Below, one piece after another: positions 8,965 through 18,100 of a stretch of DNA of 64,000 bases. The stretch is from CAWBLP01 sp963721065 (lineage in GTDB: Bacteria; Pseudomonadota; Alphaproteobacteria; Acetobacterales; Acetobacteraceae), in the NCBI GenBank assembly GCA_963721065.1, contig CAVRHO010000002.1:496001-560000 (forward strand). Reading direction: 5' to 3'. The notes beneath the pieces are model-generated. The model did no database searches. It was not told the origin of the DNA and saw only the letters and a program-made list of their open reading frames with translations. Positions within the stretch are counted from its first letter, which is position 1. Each line of letters opens with the position of its first letter. Both the position numbers and the translations under genes were made by a program.

Positions 8965-8975
<11 letters not shown>
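8588..8975 (-). pseudogene. DsrE/DsrF-like protein, broken by a single-base insertion
   Basis: The N-terminus (PSDAKPLGILLLSGTHDRAHYAF) and the rest (VLASGAAALGRDVVVFATNA through FLGAVGGGQIVSL) lie in different frames. Removing one C from the CC at 8902-8903 restores a single 128-residue protein. The joined sequence looks like a DsrE-family protein: an initial strand LGILLLSG, a helix, VVVFATNAGCHAL, a conserved-looking Cys in LIACEAG, and a Gly-rich end. These proteins bind or relay sulfane sulfur. GTG 8975 overlaps the moeB stop by 11 bases, so the pair would be coupled. The extra base may be a sequencing error rather than true decay. Confidence 0.75.
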
Positions 8976-9792
<817 letters not shown>

Positions 9793-9935
9793 AGGATATG
9801 GTGCTTGGGCCGCCCGGGGAAAGGAAGGGGCGCGCGGTCCGGCAACGATCCCGCCCGCCGCCGCGTTGCCCCGGCGGCTTCCCCGGTGCCGAACCGGGTT
9901 CTACGCTCCCGGTCAACACAGCGGGAGATACGTCC

Positions 9936-10985
9936 ATGGAGTTCGGCCTGTTTCACGAGTTTCCCTCGCTGCCGGGCCACACGGACACGGAGGCGTTCGA
10001 TGCCGCCTTCGACCTGGTGGACGGCGCAGAACGCTGGGGGCTGGACGCAATCTGGCTGGCGGAGCTGCATTTCGACCCGCAGCGTGCGGTGCTGTCGGCG
10101 CCGCTGTGCATCGCCAGCGCCATCGCCGCGCGCACCCGGCGGATGAAGATCGGCATCGCGGTGCAGGTGCTGCCGCTGTGCAACCCGCTGCGCATCGCCG
10201 AGGAAGCCGCGACCGTGGACCAGATCAGCCACGGCCGGCTGATCTTCGGCGTCGGCCGCAGCGGCGTGGCGAAGACCTATGAGGCGTACGGGGTGCCCTA
10301 CGCCGAAAGCCGCGACCGCTTTGCCGAGGCGCTGGAGATCATCCGGCTGGCCTGGACGCAGCCCACCATCTCCTACAACGGGCGGTTCTTCCGCTTCCAG
10401 GACGTAACGGTAACGCCGCGCCCCTGCCAGCAGCCGCTGCCGGAGATCCGCGTTGCCGCCACCAGCGCCGACACCTTCGCCACCACGGGCAAGCAGGGCC
10501 TGCCGATCTTCCTTGCCGTGCGGCATGAGGATGCGCGGATGTTCGCGCCGCAGGTCGCGGCGTATCGCGCCGCGTGGCAGGAAGCCGGACATCCGGGCCA
10601 GGGGCAGGTGTTCCTGCGCGCGCCGGGCTATCTGGCGGCGACCGCGGCGCAGGCGCGGGCCGAGGCCGAGGCCAGCCTGATGCACTACTACCGCGCGCAG
10701 GCGGCACTGCTGTCCGATTCCGCCGGTCGGTCCGGCGTGGACGGCGCCGACCATCGCGCGCGCACCGCCCACCGTCTGGCGACGATCACCTATGAGGAGG
10801 CGCTGCAGGGGTCCGTGTTCATCGGCACGCCGGACTCGGTAACCGCGCAGTTGCGTTCACTGCAGGACGAGCTTGGGCTGGACGGCGTGCTGATGGAGCT
10901 GAACTGCGGCGGCCAGGTGCCGCACGCGCAGGAAATGACCGCGTTGCGGCTGCTGTGCCAGGAGGTGATGCCGGCGTTCCAGTAA
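9936..10985 (+). CDS. LLM-class flavin-dependent oxidoreductase (luciferase-like monooxygenase)
   Basis: A 349-residue TIM-barrel flavoprotein of the bacterial luciferase superfamily. These enzymes use reduced FMN or F420 with oxygen to oxidise small organic substrates. Family blocks include MEFGLFHEF at the start, RWGLDAIWLAELHF near 35, the SHGRLIFGVGRSG loop near 100, and a C-terminal GTPDSVTAQLRSL segment. ATG 9936 is chosen because it begins at the conserved first strand and follows GCGGGAGA; the frame stays open upstream to 9798 without similarity. It runs divergently from moeB and no flavin reductase is nearby. The substrate is unknown. Confidence 0.85.
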   Translation: MEFGLFHEFPSLPGHTDTEAFDAAFDLVDGAERWGLDAIWLAELHFDPQRAVLSAPLCIASAIAARTRRMKIGIAVQVLPLCNPLRIAEEAATVDQISHGRLIFGVGRSGVAKTYEAYGVPYAESRDRFAEALEIIRLAWTQPTISYNGRFFRFQDVTVTPRPCQQPLPEIRVAATSADTFATTGKQGLPIFLAVRHEDARMFAPQVAAYRAAWQEAGHPGQGQVFLRAPGYLAATAAQARAEAEASLMHYYRAQAALLSDSAGRSGVDGADHRARTAHRLATITYEEALQGSVFIGTPDSVTAQLRSLQDELGLDGVLMELNCGGQVPHAQEMTALRLLCQEVMPAFQ

Positions 10986-11158
10986 TGCCAACCCGCGTAT
11001 CGTTCGACCGTTGGGCGGCAACCCACCGCCATGGTCGGCGCAGGCCGGTTATCCACGACTTTCGCTGATGGCAGCCACGAAAAGACGTGGATGGCCCGCC
11101 TGCGCGGGCCATGACGCTGAACGGCCGACCGTGTGTCAAACATAATGCGGGTTGCTAT
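10985..11158. repeat. MITE-like interspersed repeat with terminal inverted repeats (copy A)
   Basis: This segment matches 33335-33506 along its whole length at roughly 75-80 percent by eye. Its left end ATGCCAACCCGCGTATCG and right end (TGTTTGACA side, reverse ATAGCAACCCGCATTATG) are imperfect terminal inverted repeats. Internal hairpins include CCACGACTTT paired with AAAGACGTGG, and GGCCCGCCTGCGCGGGCC. It begins immediately after the stop codon of the monooxygenase. No coding frame is evident. Confidence 0.75.
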
Positions 11159-11245
11159 AACGCGTTTTCCGGCCGCGCCGTTGGCCGCGGGTCACGCCTG
11201 CCGGGACCGTGCCCGGCAGGCATGCACGTTCGCAGGCATGCACAT

Positions 11246-12589
11246 TCAGCGCAGGAAGCCTTCGACCTCCCCGTTGGCCCATTCGATCACCTGGTCAACC
11301 GACTGTCCGGCATGCAGCTTGGCCAGCATCGTCGGATGCACGCCACGATGGTACATCTGCACCGCGATCTCGGGCGGTGCCGGATAGGCTGTCAGGCTTG
11401 CTTTCGACCCGTGCCAGGGCCGGAGCGGATAGTTGTATACCGTCCCCTTCGGCGGGTTGACGTCGGACCACACCTGGAAGTTCGACATGCTGGCGAACGG
11501 CGGCAGATCGTAGCCTTCGGCGGCGATATCACGCTCCTCGACCTGTTTGCGTTCCTGCAGGTAGCGCACGACATCCTTGGCCGCGCTCTTGTTCTGGCTG
11601 AATTCCCACACCGTGTAGAACGCGTAGCTGTACGGAATGAACCGCCCGGCCGGCCCAGCGGGCATCGGAAAGTGCCAGGTGTCGGCGGCAACTTGCGGCG
11701 CATCGCGCTTCGCCACGGCCCAGGCCGAAGGCGGGTTCATGATCAGCGCCGCCTGTCCGGAGATCAGAGCGCGATTGTTGGACGCGTCGTCGTAGCTGAC
11801 CGTGTGCGACGGCAGGTACTGGACGAACGTCTTGGCCCATTCCAGGAACGTGCGCACCTTGTCCGACTTGATCTGCACGTTTCCATCGGCGTCCACCAGT
11901 TCGGCACCGAAGGCGTTGAACCAGCAGCCGGAGTTGTTGATCGAGTCGTTCGTGGTTCCCAGTCCCAGGCCGAACGGGTATCCGGCCTTGTGGCACCGCT
12001 CGGCCGCGCGCAGGAACGCATCGTAGTTCCACGCGTCGCCCAGCGGCTTGTCGGACGGGGCGTCGGGATACATTTCCTGGACGTCGAGGCCGGCATGCTG
12101 CTTGAGCAGGCTGATGCGCCCCACGCAGGTCAGGTTGAGCGAACCCGTGCTGGTGGGCACTGCGCGCCAGTGTCCCTTGGCCTTGCCGAGATACCTGTAG
12201 GTTTCGCTGTATTCGCCATAACGCTTTTGCAGGTCATCGACGACGTCGTCCACCGGCTCCATGCGGTTCGCGTAGTTGATCACGTCCCAGTTCGCCACCG
12301 GCAGCACATCGTGGCCGGCGCGTGCCTGGTATTCGGCGGCGGCGGTCAGCATCAGCTTGCCGCCGCTGGAGGTGATGAAGTCGATCGTGACGTCCACCTT
12401 GTTCTCTTCCGCCCAGGCATTCACCTGGTCGCGCAGCACGCCGTTGGTCTTCGGCACCCAGTGGTCCCAGAAGCCGAGCGACAGCTTGCCGGCGGCGCCG
12501 GCGGTGCGGATATGGACGAGGGGCAAGGCGGATGCAGCGGCGCCCAGACGCAACGCGCTGCGCCGGGTAATACGGCGCCGGTTCGGCAT
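11246..12589 (-). CDS. ABC-transporter extracellular solute-binding protein, Tat-type signal
   Basis: A 447-residue periplasmic binding protein of the type serving sugar or sugar-alcohol importers. The N-terminus has a twin-arginine signal (RRSALRLGAAASALPL) followed by an AGAAGKLSLGFWDHW mature start. Later features include an aromatic-rich binding-cleft region (WHFPMPAGPAGRFIPYSYAF) and a C-terminal helix typical of family-1 binding proteins. No permease or ATPase gene is adjacent, so it is an orphan here and must use a transporter encoded elsewhere. It is divergent from the MFS exporter gene, with a 16-bp near-palindrome between them. Confidence 0.85.
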   Translation of the reverse strand: MPNRRRITRRSALRLGAAASALPLVHIRTAGAAGKLSLGFWDHWVPKTNGVLRDQVNAWAEENKVDVTIDFITSSGGKLMLTAAAEYQARAGHDVLPVANWDVINYANRMEPVDDVVDDLQKRYGEYSETYRYLGKAKGHWRAVPTSTGSLNLTCVGRISLLKQHAGLDVQEMYPDAPSDKPLGDAWNYDAFLRAAERCHKAGYPFGLGLGTTNDSINNSGCWFNAFGAELVDADGNVQIKSDKVRTFLEWAKTFVQYLPSHTVSYDDASNNRALISGQAALIMNPPSAWAVAKRDAPQVAADTWHFPMPAGPAGRFIPYSYAFYTVWEFSQNKSAAKDVVRYLQERKQVEERDIAAEGYDLPPFASMSNFQVWSDVNPPKGTVYNYPLRPWHGSKASLTAYPAPPEIAVQMYHRGVHPTMLAKLHAGQSVDQVIEWANGEVEGFLR

Positions 12590-12936
12590 GACGTAAACTC
12601 CCTACATGTCGCGATGCCTGTACAGACCGCGACGCTTTGCTTGTCGTTGCTTGTCGGCGGGCGGAGCCCTTAGCTGTATCGGCGTTACCCAATACTTGTG
12701 ATCAAGTACTGGATACATTGCGAAGCAAGCCGTAATTCAATGGGAATGCCCGGCAACACGGTCAAAGGAATCCGGGCTGGCATCATTGACAGCAGGCCCC
12801 GAGCCCGGGGTACGACCTGGCAGGCACAGTGCGTCCGGCGCGAACCGGCACCGGGTGTCCTGGCGCGCTTCCGGCATGTCCGATCTGCCGGACTGCCACG
12901 CTTTACAGCGTGCCGGTGCACGCCGATTCTCGCCGA
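12590..12936. other. Divergent promoter region between the solute-binding protein and MFS genes
   Basis: It holds a short inverted repeat at 12693-12708 and otherwise GC-rich DNA. An 80-residue frame (12698-12940) lacks an RBS and any family resemblance, so it is not called. Confidence 0.5.
12693..12708. promoter_or_regulatory. Near-palindrome TACTTGTGATCAAGTA in a divergent promoter region
   Basis: Perfect 6-base arms TACTTG and CAAGTA flank TGAT. It is the most symmetrical AT-rich site between the divergent solute-binding-protein and MFS genes, so it is a plausible operator for either. No regulator gene is adjacent. Confidence 0.35.
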
Positions 12937-14202
12937 ATGAACGACCAGGGCGCCGGCGCGGCGGTACAGGGGCGCGACGCGGCGCCGTCGAATTGGCAAC
13001 GAACGATGTGGGCGATGGTGGGCATCCAGTTCATCATGACCATGTCGTTCACCATCCTCAGCCCGATCATGCCGCTGTTCCTGCCCGACCTCGGCGTGCA
13101 TGGCGCCGCGCAGATCGATCTGTGGGCGGGCATCCTGAACGGTACCACATCGTTCGTGGCGGCCTTCGCCTCACCGCTGTGGGGACGTGTCGCCGACCGG
13201 CGCGGGCGCAAGCTGATGCTGCTGCGGTCCAGTTTCGCCATCGGCTTCTTCACCGTGCTGATGGGGCTGTCGCTGAACGTCTGGCAGTTCTTCGGCGCCC
13301 GGGCGCTGATGGGGGCGTTCGCCGGGTTTTCCGCCTCGGCCATCGCGCTGGTGGCGAGCCAGGTGCCGGAAGACCGGCTGGGCTACGCGCTGGGGTGGCT
13401 CAGCACCGGGCAGTTGGTGGGCGGCCTGGTCGGGCCGGTGATCGGCGGCGTGCTGTCCGACGCGACCGGCAGCTACCGGATCCCGTTCTTCTGCACCGCG
13501 ACGATCTGCTTCGTCGCGATGGGACTCGCCTGGGGCTTCGTGCATGAGCACTTCACACCACCCGCCCAGGCGCCACGCGGGCGGTCCGCCTGGTCCGGGC
13601 TGCGCCTGCTGACCCAGTCGGGCGGGCTGGTGTCGCTGTTCTTCGTGTTGCTGCTGGCGCAGTTCGGCGTGCGCACGGTGCAGCCGGTGGTGACGCTGTT
13701 CGTGCAGGAACTGGTCGGCAGCCAGGCCGGGAGCCTGGCGACGCTGGCCGGGCTCGCGTTCTCGGTGACCGGTGTGGCGGACCTGGTCGCCTCGCCGTTC
13801 CTGGGCAAGCGCAGTGACGTGATCGGCTACCGGCGCGTGCTGCTGATCTGCCTGTTCGGCGCCGCGCTGACCAGCCTGCCGCAGGCGTTCGTGCAGAATT
13901 ACTGGGTGTTCGTGGTGGAGCGGTTCGGCGTGGGGTGCTTCATCGGCGGTGTCCTGCCGACGGCGAACGCGCTGGTGGGCCGGCTGGTGCCGCGGGCGCA
14001 GCGCGGCACCGTGTATGGATTGACGGCGTCCGCCACATTCCTGGGCAGTTCGTTGGGGCCGATCACCGGTGGCGGCGTCGCCGCGGTGCTGGGGCTGCGC
14101 TGGGTGTTCCTGGTGACGGCCGGGCTGCTGCTGGCGAACCTGATCTGGGTGTACTTCACCGTGCCGGAACTGCCCGAGCAGGCGGCGGCGCAGCGGGGAT
14201 GA
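12937..14202 (+). CDS. MFS transporter, DHA1 (MdtG/TetA-like) drug:H+ antiporter
   Basis: A 421-residue inner-membrane protein with twelve hydrophobic segments in two halves. The MFS motif A region between TM2 and TM3 reads PLWGRVADRRGRKLM near residue 75, and the antiporter motif C appears as GWLSTGQLVGGLVGPVIGG near 150. The second half repeats motif A as SPFLGKRSDVIGYRR. These mark drug or metabolite exporters; the substrate is unknown. ATG 12937 starts directly before the cytoplasmic N-terminus, while open frame upstream to 12829 has no RBS or similarity. It is not obviously in an operon. Confidence 0.87.
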   Translation: MNDQGAGAAVQGRDAAPSNWQRTMWAMVGIQFIMTMSFTILSPIMPLFLPDLGVHGAAQIDLWAGILNGTTSFVAAFASPLWGRVADRRGRKLMLLRSSFAIGFFTVLMGLSLNVWQFFGARALMGAFAGFSASAIALVASQVPEDRLGYALGWLSTGQLVGGLVGPVIGGVLSDATGSYRIPFFCTATICFVAMGLAWGFVHEHFTPPAQAPRGRSAWSGLRLLTQSGGLVSLFFVLLLAQFGVRTVQPVVTLFVQELVGSQAGSLATLAGLAFSVTGVADLVASPFLGKRSDVIGYRRVLLICLFGAALTSLPQAFVQNYWVFVVERFGVGCFIGGVLPTANALVGRLVPRAQRGTVYGLTASATFLGSSLGPITGGGVAAVLGLRWVFLVTAGLLLANLIWVYFTVPELPEQAAAQRG

Positions 14203-14313
14203 CGGAGAATGTCGTTTTCGCGGGCGGGCTTCTGCTGGACACGCATGGAAGCGTGCGCGGCGAGAGCGGGATGCGGCGGGAGCCGTAGGCGCCTTGCGGC
14301 GAAAGCCCCGGAC

Positions 14314-14358
14314 CGGCGTGCCCGCTATCGGCGTGCCCGCTATCGGCGTGCCCGGTAT
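14314..14358. repeat. Minisatellite, 15-bp unit, three copies
   Basis: The unit CGGCGTGCCCGCTAT is repeated three times in tandem, the last copy with one change (CCGGTAT). Confidence 0.85.
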
Positions 14359-14520
14359 CGGCCGTGCGCAATACGGTAACTGATGCCCGCTGGTGGATTC
14401 CGCGCCGGCCGGATTCGCAAGCTCCGTGCGGCTCCGTGATCTTCGTGTTGAATGCCGGATCCCGCGGAATTTGCGGGCACCACGAGCGTTGCGGTGATTC
14501 TCTCGCAGCCACCCGATCGC

Positions 14521-14630
14521 CGGCCCCGTTTCCCCAGGCCCCGTTTCCCCAGGCCCTGTTTCCCGGGCCCCATTTCGCCAGGCCCCATTTCCCAGGCCCC
14601 ATTTCCCCAGGCCCTGTTTCCTCGGGCCCC
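14521..14630. repeat. Degenerate minisatellite, ~13-15 bp unit, about eight copies
   Basis: A series of CCAGGCCCCGTTTCC, CAGGCCCTGTTTCC and CAGGCCCCATTTCC units follow each other with 1-3 base differences. Unit length drifts between 12 and 15 bp, so no long frame is maintained on either strand. Confidence 0.8.
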
Positions 14631-14792
14631 CGTCTCCGCGCTGCGGTGTCGCCGCACAATGCCGCGACACCAGTGTCGGAACGCAAGCGTCCGCAGCATA
14701 ATCCAGATGGTATCGCGCGAAACCGTGATGCATTCCGCCGCCGGACGCGGTGCGTTCGATCGGCAAGACCCGGTTCAACAAAGGGGGCGCTG

Positions 14793-15158
14793 ATGATCGA
14801 AATCCTCGAGGGCTTTCCCACCAACGTGATCGCGGTCGCCGCCCGGGGCCGGGTGACCAGACAGGATTACGACACCGTCCTGACCCCGGAGGTGAAGCAG
14901 CGCCTGGCAACCCACAAGAAGCTCCGGTGCTATTACGAAATTGGCCCGGCATTCTCGGGAATCGCTCCCGGCGCGATCCTGGAGGACATGCGGCTCGGGC
15001 TGAAATACCGGTCGCAATGGGAGCGGATCGCCGTTGTCACGGATGTCGGCTGGGTCGGGACGACCGTGAGTGCGTTCAGCTTCCTGATTCCGGGGGAGAT
15101 CCGGACCTTTTCGCTCGGCGAAGCGGATCGGGCGCGAAGCTGGGTGTCCGCGGCATAA
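14793..15158 (+). CDS. SpoIIAA-like (STAS/SEC14-type) small protein
   Basis: A 121-residue cytoplasmic protein of the SpoIIAA-like family, with the beta-alpha STAS-like fold. Family landmarks are the start MIEILEGFPTNVIAVAA, the TRQDYDTVLTPEV segment near 22, RWERIAVVTDVGW-like text (here QWERIAVVTDVGWVG) near 75, and FLIPGEIRTF near 97. The biochemical role is not established; these proteins are often stress- or membrane-associated. ATG 14793 follows AAAGGGGG and matches the family start exactly, so the longer open frame from 14364 through the minisatellite is rejected. Confidence 0.85.
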   Translation: MIEILEGFPTNVIAVAARGRVTRQDYDTVLTPEVKQRLATHKKLRCYYEIGPAFSGIAPGAILEDMRLGLKYRSQWERIAVVTDVGWVGTTVSAFSFLIPGEIRTFSLGEADRARSWVSAA

Positions 15159-15231
15159 CGGGCGCCCGCCCCTTGTGGATGCCTGCCACCGGCCGGCGAG
15201 CAGTGCCGGTGGCACGCAGGTCCGCGTCGCC

Positions 15232-16068
15232 CTAACGCGGCGACCAGCCATACGCCTTGGCGCAGGCGCCGCCCATCAGCATCGCCCGCTCGCTGTCGGT
15301 CAGGCGGTCGGTTTCGCGGAACGGTGTGACCGCCTGCTCGTAGTTCACCACGGCGAAGGCGCGCGTCCAGTCCGTGCCCCACAGGCAGCGTTCGAAGCCC
15401 CACGCGTCGAACACGCGGGCCAGCGGGTCCCAGATGTCCGGGAACGGATACGGCTGCCGCGACAGGGTGCAGGCGCCGCTGACCTTGATCACCACGTTCT
15501 GCCGCCTGGCGAGGTCCAGCACCTTCGGCAGGTCGGCCCACGGTTCGGCCGGCGCCGGCGGCACGCGCGGCTGCAGGATGCCCAGGTGATCCAGGATGAA
15601 CCGCGTGCCGGGATGGCGGTCGATCAGCGCCGTGCCGGCGTCCAGATTGCCCCAGCAGAGCAGGTTGACCGGAAAATCGTGACGCGCCGCCGCCTGCGCG
15701 ATCCGGTCCAGGCCAGGGTCGGTCGGGTCGCGCCCCGACTCTTTCGGCATCATGATGCGGACGCCGACCGTGCCGGGCGTCCGTTTCCACTCGGCGATGA
15801 CATCCGCCACCGCCGGATCGTCCGGATTGACCGGCTTGACGATGCCGAACCGGCCGGGATGCGCCCGCTGCACGTCCACCGCATAGCTGGCGTCGTACTG
15901 GTACATCGAGAACGAGGAGATGAAGATCGCGCCGTCCACGCCAACCTTGTCCATCGCCGCGACCATTTCGTCGCCGGTCACATGATCCGGCCAGTTCGGC
16001 ACGCTGTGCCACGGCCGCTGCGGCGTGTTCGCCTCATAGGCATGAACCTGCAAGTCGATGATCTTCAT
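15232..16068 (-). CDS. Amidohydrolase family protein (amidohydrolase_2, TIM-barrel)
   Basis: A 278-residue metal-dependent hydrolase or decarboxylase of the ACMSD/2-pyrone-dicarboxylate type. It starts with the strand MKIIDLQVHAYE, where the usual HxH metal motif is reduced to QVH. FILDHLG near residue 163 carries a conserved His-Asp pair, and the C-terminal LWGTDWTR near 233 supplies the metal-binding Asp. No adjacent pathway genes reveal the substrate. It is divergent from the alpha/beta hydrolase gene, with about 230 bases between starts. Confidence 0.85.
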   Translation of the reverse strand: MKIIDLQVHAYEANTPQRPWHSVPNWPDHVTGDEMVAAMDKVGVDGAIFISSFSMYQYDASYAVDVQRAHPGRFGIVKPVNPDDPAVADVIAEWKRTPGTVGVRIMMPKESGRDPTDPGLDRIAQAAARHDFPVNLLCWGNLDAGTALIDRHPGTRFILDHLGILQPRVPPAPAEPWADLPKVLDLARRQNVVIKVSGACTLSRQPYPFPDIWDPLARVFDAWGFERCLWGTDWTRAFAVVNYEQAVTPFRETDRLTDSERAMLMGGACAKAYGWSPR

Positions 16069-16300
16069 CGGGGACGCTCCTCTGATCTGCGCCAGCTTGG
16101 CGATCACGGCAGGTTGCTGTCCAGAGGGGGCCACCATCGCAGGTGCAGGCCCCTGTGTGACTCCGGCGCGGTGGGCGCGGCCTGGGCCGCATCTCCCCTG
16201 CGCAGCGCCTGTCGCAGAGACGCGCCGCACGCGGGCTTTCGGCAAACGCGGAGACAAGCGCCCGCGTTGTTCTGCAACAGCGACGGGATCAGGAGGTGGA

Positions 16301-17194
16301 TTGGCACAGGCCGGCAACCGGATCGCCTGGAGCGCCCTGGGCGCAACCGCACTGCTTGCGCTCGGCGCGGCGGCGAAGGGTCGTGCCGGGTGGCGGCGGC
16401 TGGCCCAGGCGCCGGCGGCAACCACGGACACGGACCGGCTGCGTCTGCGCGGCTTCCATGCACCCGCGGGCGACTGCGTGCTGTACGCACGCACCCAGGG
16501 CCCCGCCGGCCACGCGCTGCCGCCGCTGGTCCTGGTGCACGGCCTGGTGGTGTCCAGCAAGGTGATGGAACCGCTGATCCACCGTCTGATCGACCGGTAC
16601 CGCGTGCTGGCACCGGATCTGCCGGGGTTCGGCGAAAGCAGCAAGTCGCCGCGCCTGCCGGATGTCGATGCGATGGCGGAGGCGCTGGCCTGCTGGATGC
16701 GCGGCCTGGGTATCGCGCGGGCGCCCGTGTTCGGGCTGTCCTTCGGGTGCAACGTCGTCGCACGGCTCGCGGCGCGTCACCCGGACCTCGTGGAGCGCCT
16801 GGTGCTGCAGGCGCCGGCGCCGGACCCGAGCGGCCGCAGCCTGCCGGTGGCGGTGTGGCGCGACTTCGCCAATGCCCGGCGGGAACCGCGGTCCTCCATG
16901 CCGATCGCCAAGATCGACTATGCCAAGGCGGGCCTGCGCAATGCGGCCGCCGCGGTGCGCCTGGCGCTGACGGCGCGGATCGAGGACACGCTGCCCCGGG
17001 TGCAGGTGCCGACGCTGGTGATCTGCGGCAGCCGCGACCTGATGTCGCCGGTGCCCTGGGTCCGGCACCTGACCGGACTGCTGCCGGACGGCCGGCTGCT
17101 CGTGCTGGAGGGGGCGGCGCACGTGCTGCCCTATGGGGCGCCGAATGCCCTCGCCGAGGCGATGCTGCCGTTCCTGGAGGGCCAGGGCCGTTGA
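16301..17194 (+). CDS. Alpha/beta hydrolase with N-terminal membrane anchor
   Basis: A 297-residue hydrolase. The fold is marked by VLVHGLVVSS (oxyanion region near 75), APDLPGFGESSKS near 105, a nucleophile elbow, and VICGSRDLMSP and the final His in LEGAAHVLPYG. The elbow reads GLSFGCN, that is G-x-S-x-G, so Ser is the likely nucleophile. A hydrophobic stretch near the start (WSALGATALLALGAAA) suggests anchoring. The TTG start at 16301 is chosen because AGGAGG lies 4 bases upstream. No ATG lies between it and 16058, and that upstream ATG would overlap the divergent gene's start. Confidence 0.8.
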   Translation: MAQAGNRIAWSALGATALLALGAAAKGRAGWRRLAQAPAATTDTDRLRLRGFHAPAGDCVLYARTQGPAGHALPPLVLVHGLVVSSKVMEPLIHRLIDRYRVLAPDLPGFGESSKSPRLPDVDAMAEALACWMRGLGIARAPVFGLSFGCNVVARLAARHPDLVERLVLQAPAPDPSGRSLPVAVWRDFANARREPRSSMPIAKIDYAKAGLRNAAAAVRLALTARIEDTLPRVQVPTLVICGSRDLMSPVPWVRHLTGLLPDGRLLVLEGAAHVLPYGAPNALAEAMLPFLEGQGR

Positions 17195-17289
17195 CGCCCC
17201 GCCGGTGCGCCACCGTGAGCGGGCCCGAACCGGCCCTGACGTGTGGCGGTGCAACGCAATGCCAGTGCCGACGCCGATCGATCCCGGGA

Positions 17290-17400
17290 TGAAAGCAAAT
17301 CACGTCGTGGCGCGCGCGGGCTCGCCAGCTACGACTTTACCGCGGGCGCCGAAGAAAAGTCGTGAATGGCGGGCCTCCGCCCACCACGACGGGGTACGCT
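17290..17400. repeat. Interspersed hairpin repeat overlapping the bamE 3' end
   Basis: ACGACTTT (17331) pairs with AAAGTCGT (17356), followed by GAATGGCGGGCC and CGCCCACCACGACG. This is the same core as the hairpin of the MITE-like repeats (CCACGACTTT, AAAAGACGTGG, GATGGCCCGCC). The bamE stop codon at 17329-17331 lies inside it. Confidence 0.6.
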
Positions 17401-17958
17401 TCGCTTATGGGATCGATCCGTTGGCGTCGGAACGCTGGCTGAGTACGGCGCCGGTGCGCCGCCGGCCCCGCCGCCTCCGCCTGAACCCGACCCGCCGCCC
17501 AGCCCGCCGGCGTTGAAGCGGCCGATATTGCCGAACAGTTGCTGGAAGAACGAAGCCTCGGTGCCCGGTGACGGCGTGGTGCGGGCGATCACCTGGACCG
17601 GCAGCGAATTCGCCTTGTCCCGGGTTTCCACGTTCTCCAGCACACCGTTGTCGTTGAATTTCAGCGCCACCACGTTCTGCTTCACCACCGCCAGGGTGGC
17701 GCCGATGCGCGGTTGGGTATGCTCGCTGATATACAGCCAGGTGTTGTCGTCGAAGGTCGCGTGCGCCGTGGGCGAGCCCAGCAGGGAGGTGACATCCGCC
17801 TGCGTGCTGGTGCCCGGAACCAGTTCCTTCAATTGGTCGGCGTCCACATGGTTGCCGCGCACCTGGGGCGCCGGCGCCAGCAGGGAACAGCCGCCGAGCA
17901 AAAGGCACCCGATCAGGGCGGCGCGGCTCAGGGAAAGCCAGGGCAGGCGGATGGACAC
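17329..17958 (-). CDS. bamE: Outer-membrane assembly lipoprotein BamE (SmpA/OmlA domain)
   Basis: A lipoprotein subunit of the BAM complex, which inserts beta-barrel proteins into the outer membrane. With GTG 17958 as start it has 209 residues: a signal peptide with lipobox LLGGCSLL, then the SmpA/OmlA domain beginning GNHVDADQLKELVPGTSTQ and ending near VVALKFNDNGVLENVETR. A Gly-rich linker follows. The last ~25 residues (VPRRGGRRPAIHDFSS region) are encoded by DNA related to the interspersed hairpin repeat at 11040-11110 and 33510-33570, so the tail is probably a captured repeat. It is divergent from the cytochrome c chaperone gene. Confidence 0.88.
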   Translation of the reverse strand: MSIRLPWLSLSRAALIGCLLLGGCSLLAPAPQVRGNHVDADQLKELVPGTSTQADVTSLLGSPTAHATFDDNTWLYISEHTQPRIGATLAVVKQNVVALKFNDNGVLENVETRDKANSLPVQVIARTTPSPGTEASFFQQLFGNIGRFNAGGLGGGSGSGGGGGAGGAPAPYSASVPTPTDRSHKRSVPRRGGRRPAIHDFSSAPAVKS

Positions 17959-18100
17959 GCGATGCAATTCCCTCAACTGGAGCCGGGCGATTGGAAAGCC
18001 GCGCCGGCGCACGGTATCGTGTGGGTGTCATGGTCCGGCACGCCGTGTCAACGCCGATCCGGCGGATGGGCCGGCCTCCAGCACGAAGGGCAAACAACTC

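Larger units (their letters stand above)
14203..14792. other. 590-base spacer with two minisatellites, no gene seen
   Basis: The spacer follows the MFS gene and precedes the STAS-like gene. It contains a 15-bp tandem repeat (14314-14358) and a degenerate ~13-bp CAGGCCCCATTTCCC array (14521-14630). The frames that run through the arrays give only low-complexity Pro/Phe-rich or Gly-rich peptides without an RBS. Confidence 0.6.

Noticed and set aside
10985..11158. Possible CRISPR or phage attachment site
   Set aside because: There are only two dispersed copies, no regular spacers, no cas genes and no integrase. Terminal inverted repeats fit a MITE-like element better.
14364..15158. Longer version of the SpoIIAA-like protein with an APFPQAPFPQ-rich N-terminus
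   Set aside because: The extra part is encoded by a minisatellite and lacks an RBS. ATG 14793 has a strong RBS and matches the family start.
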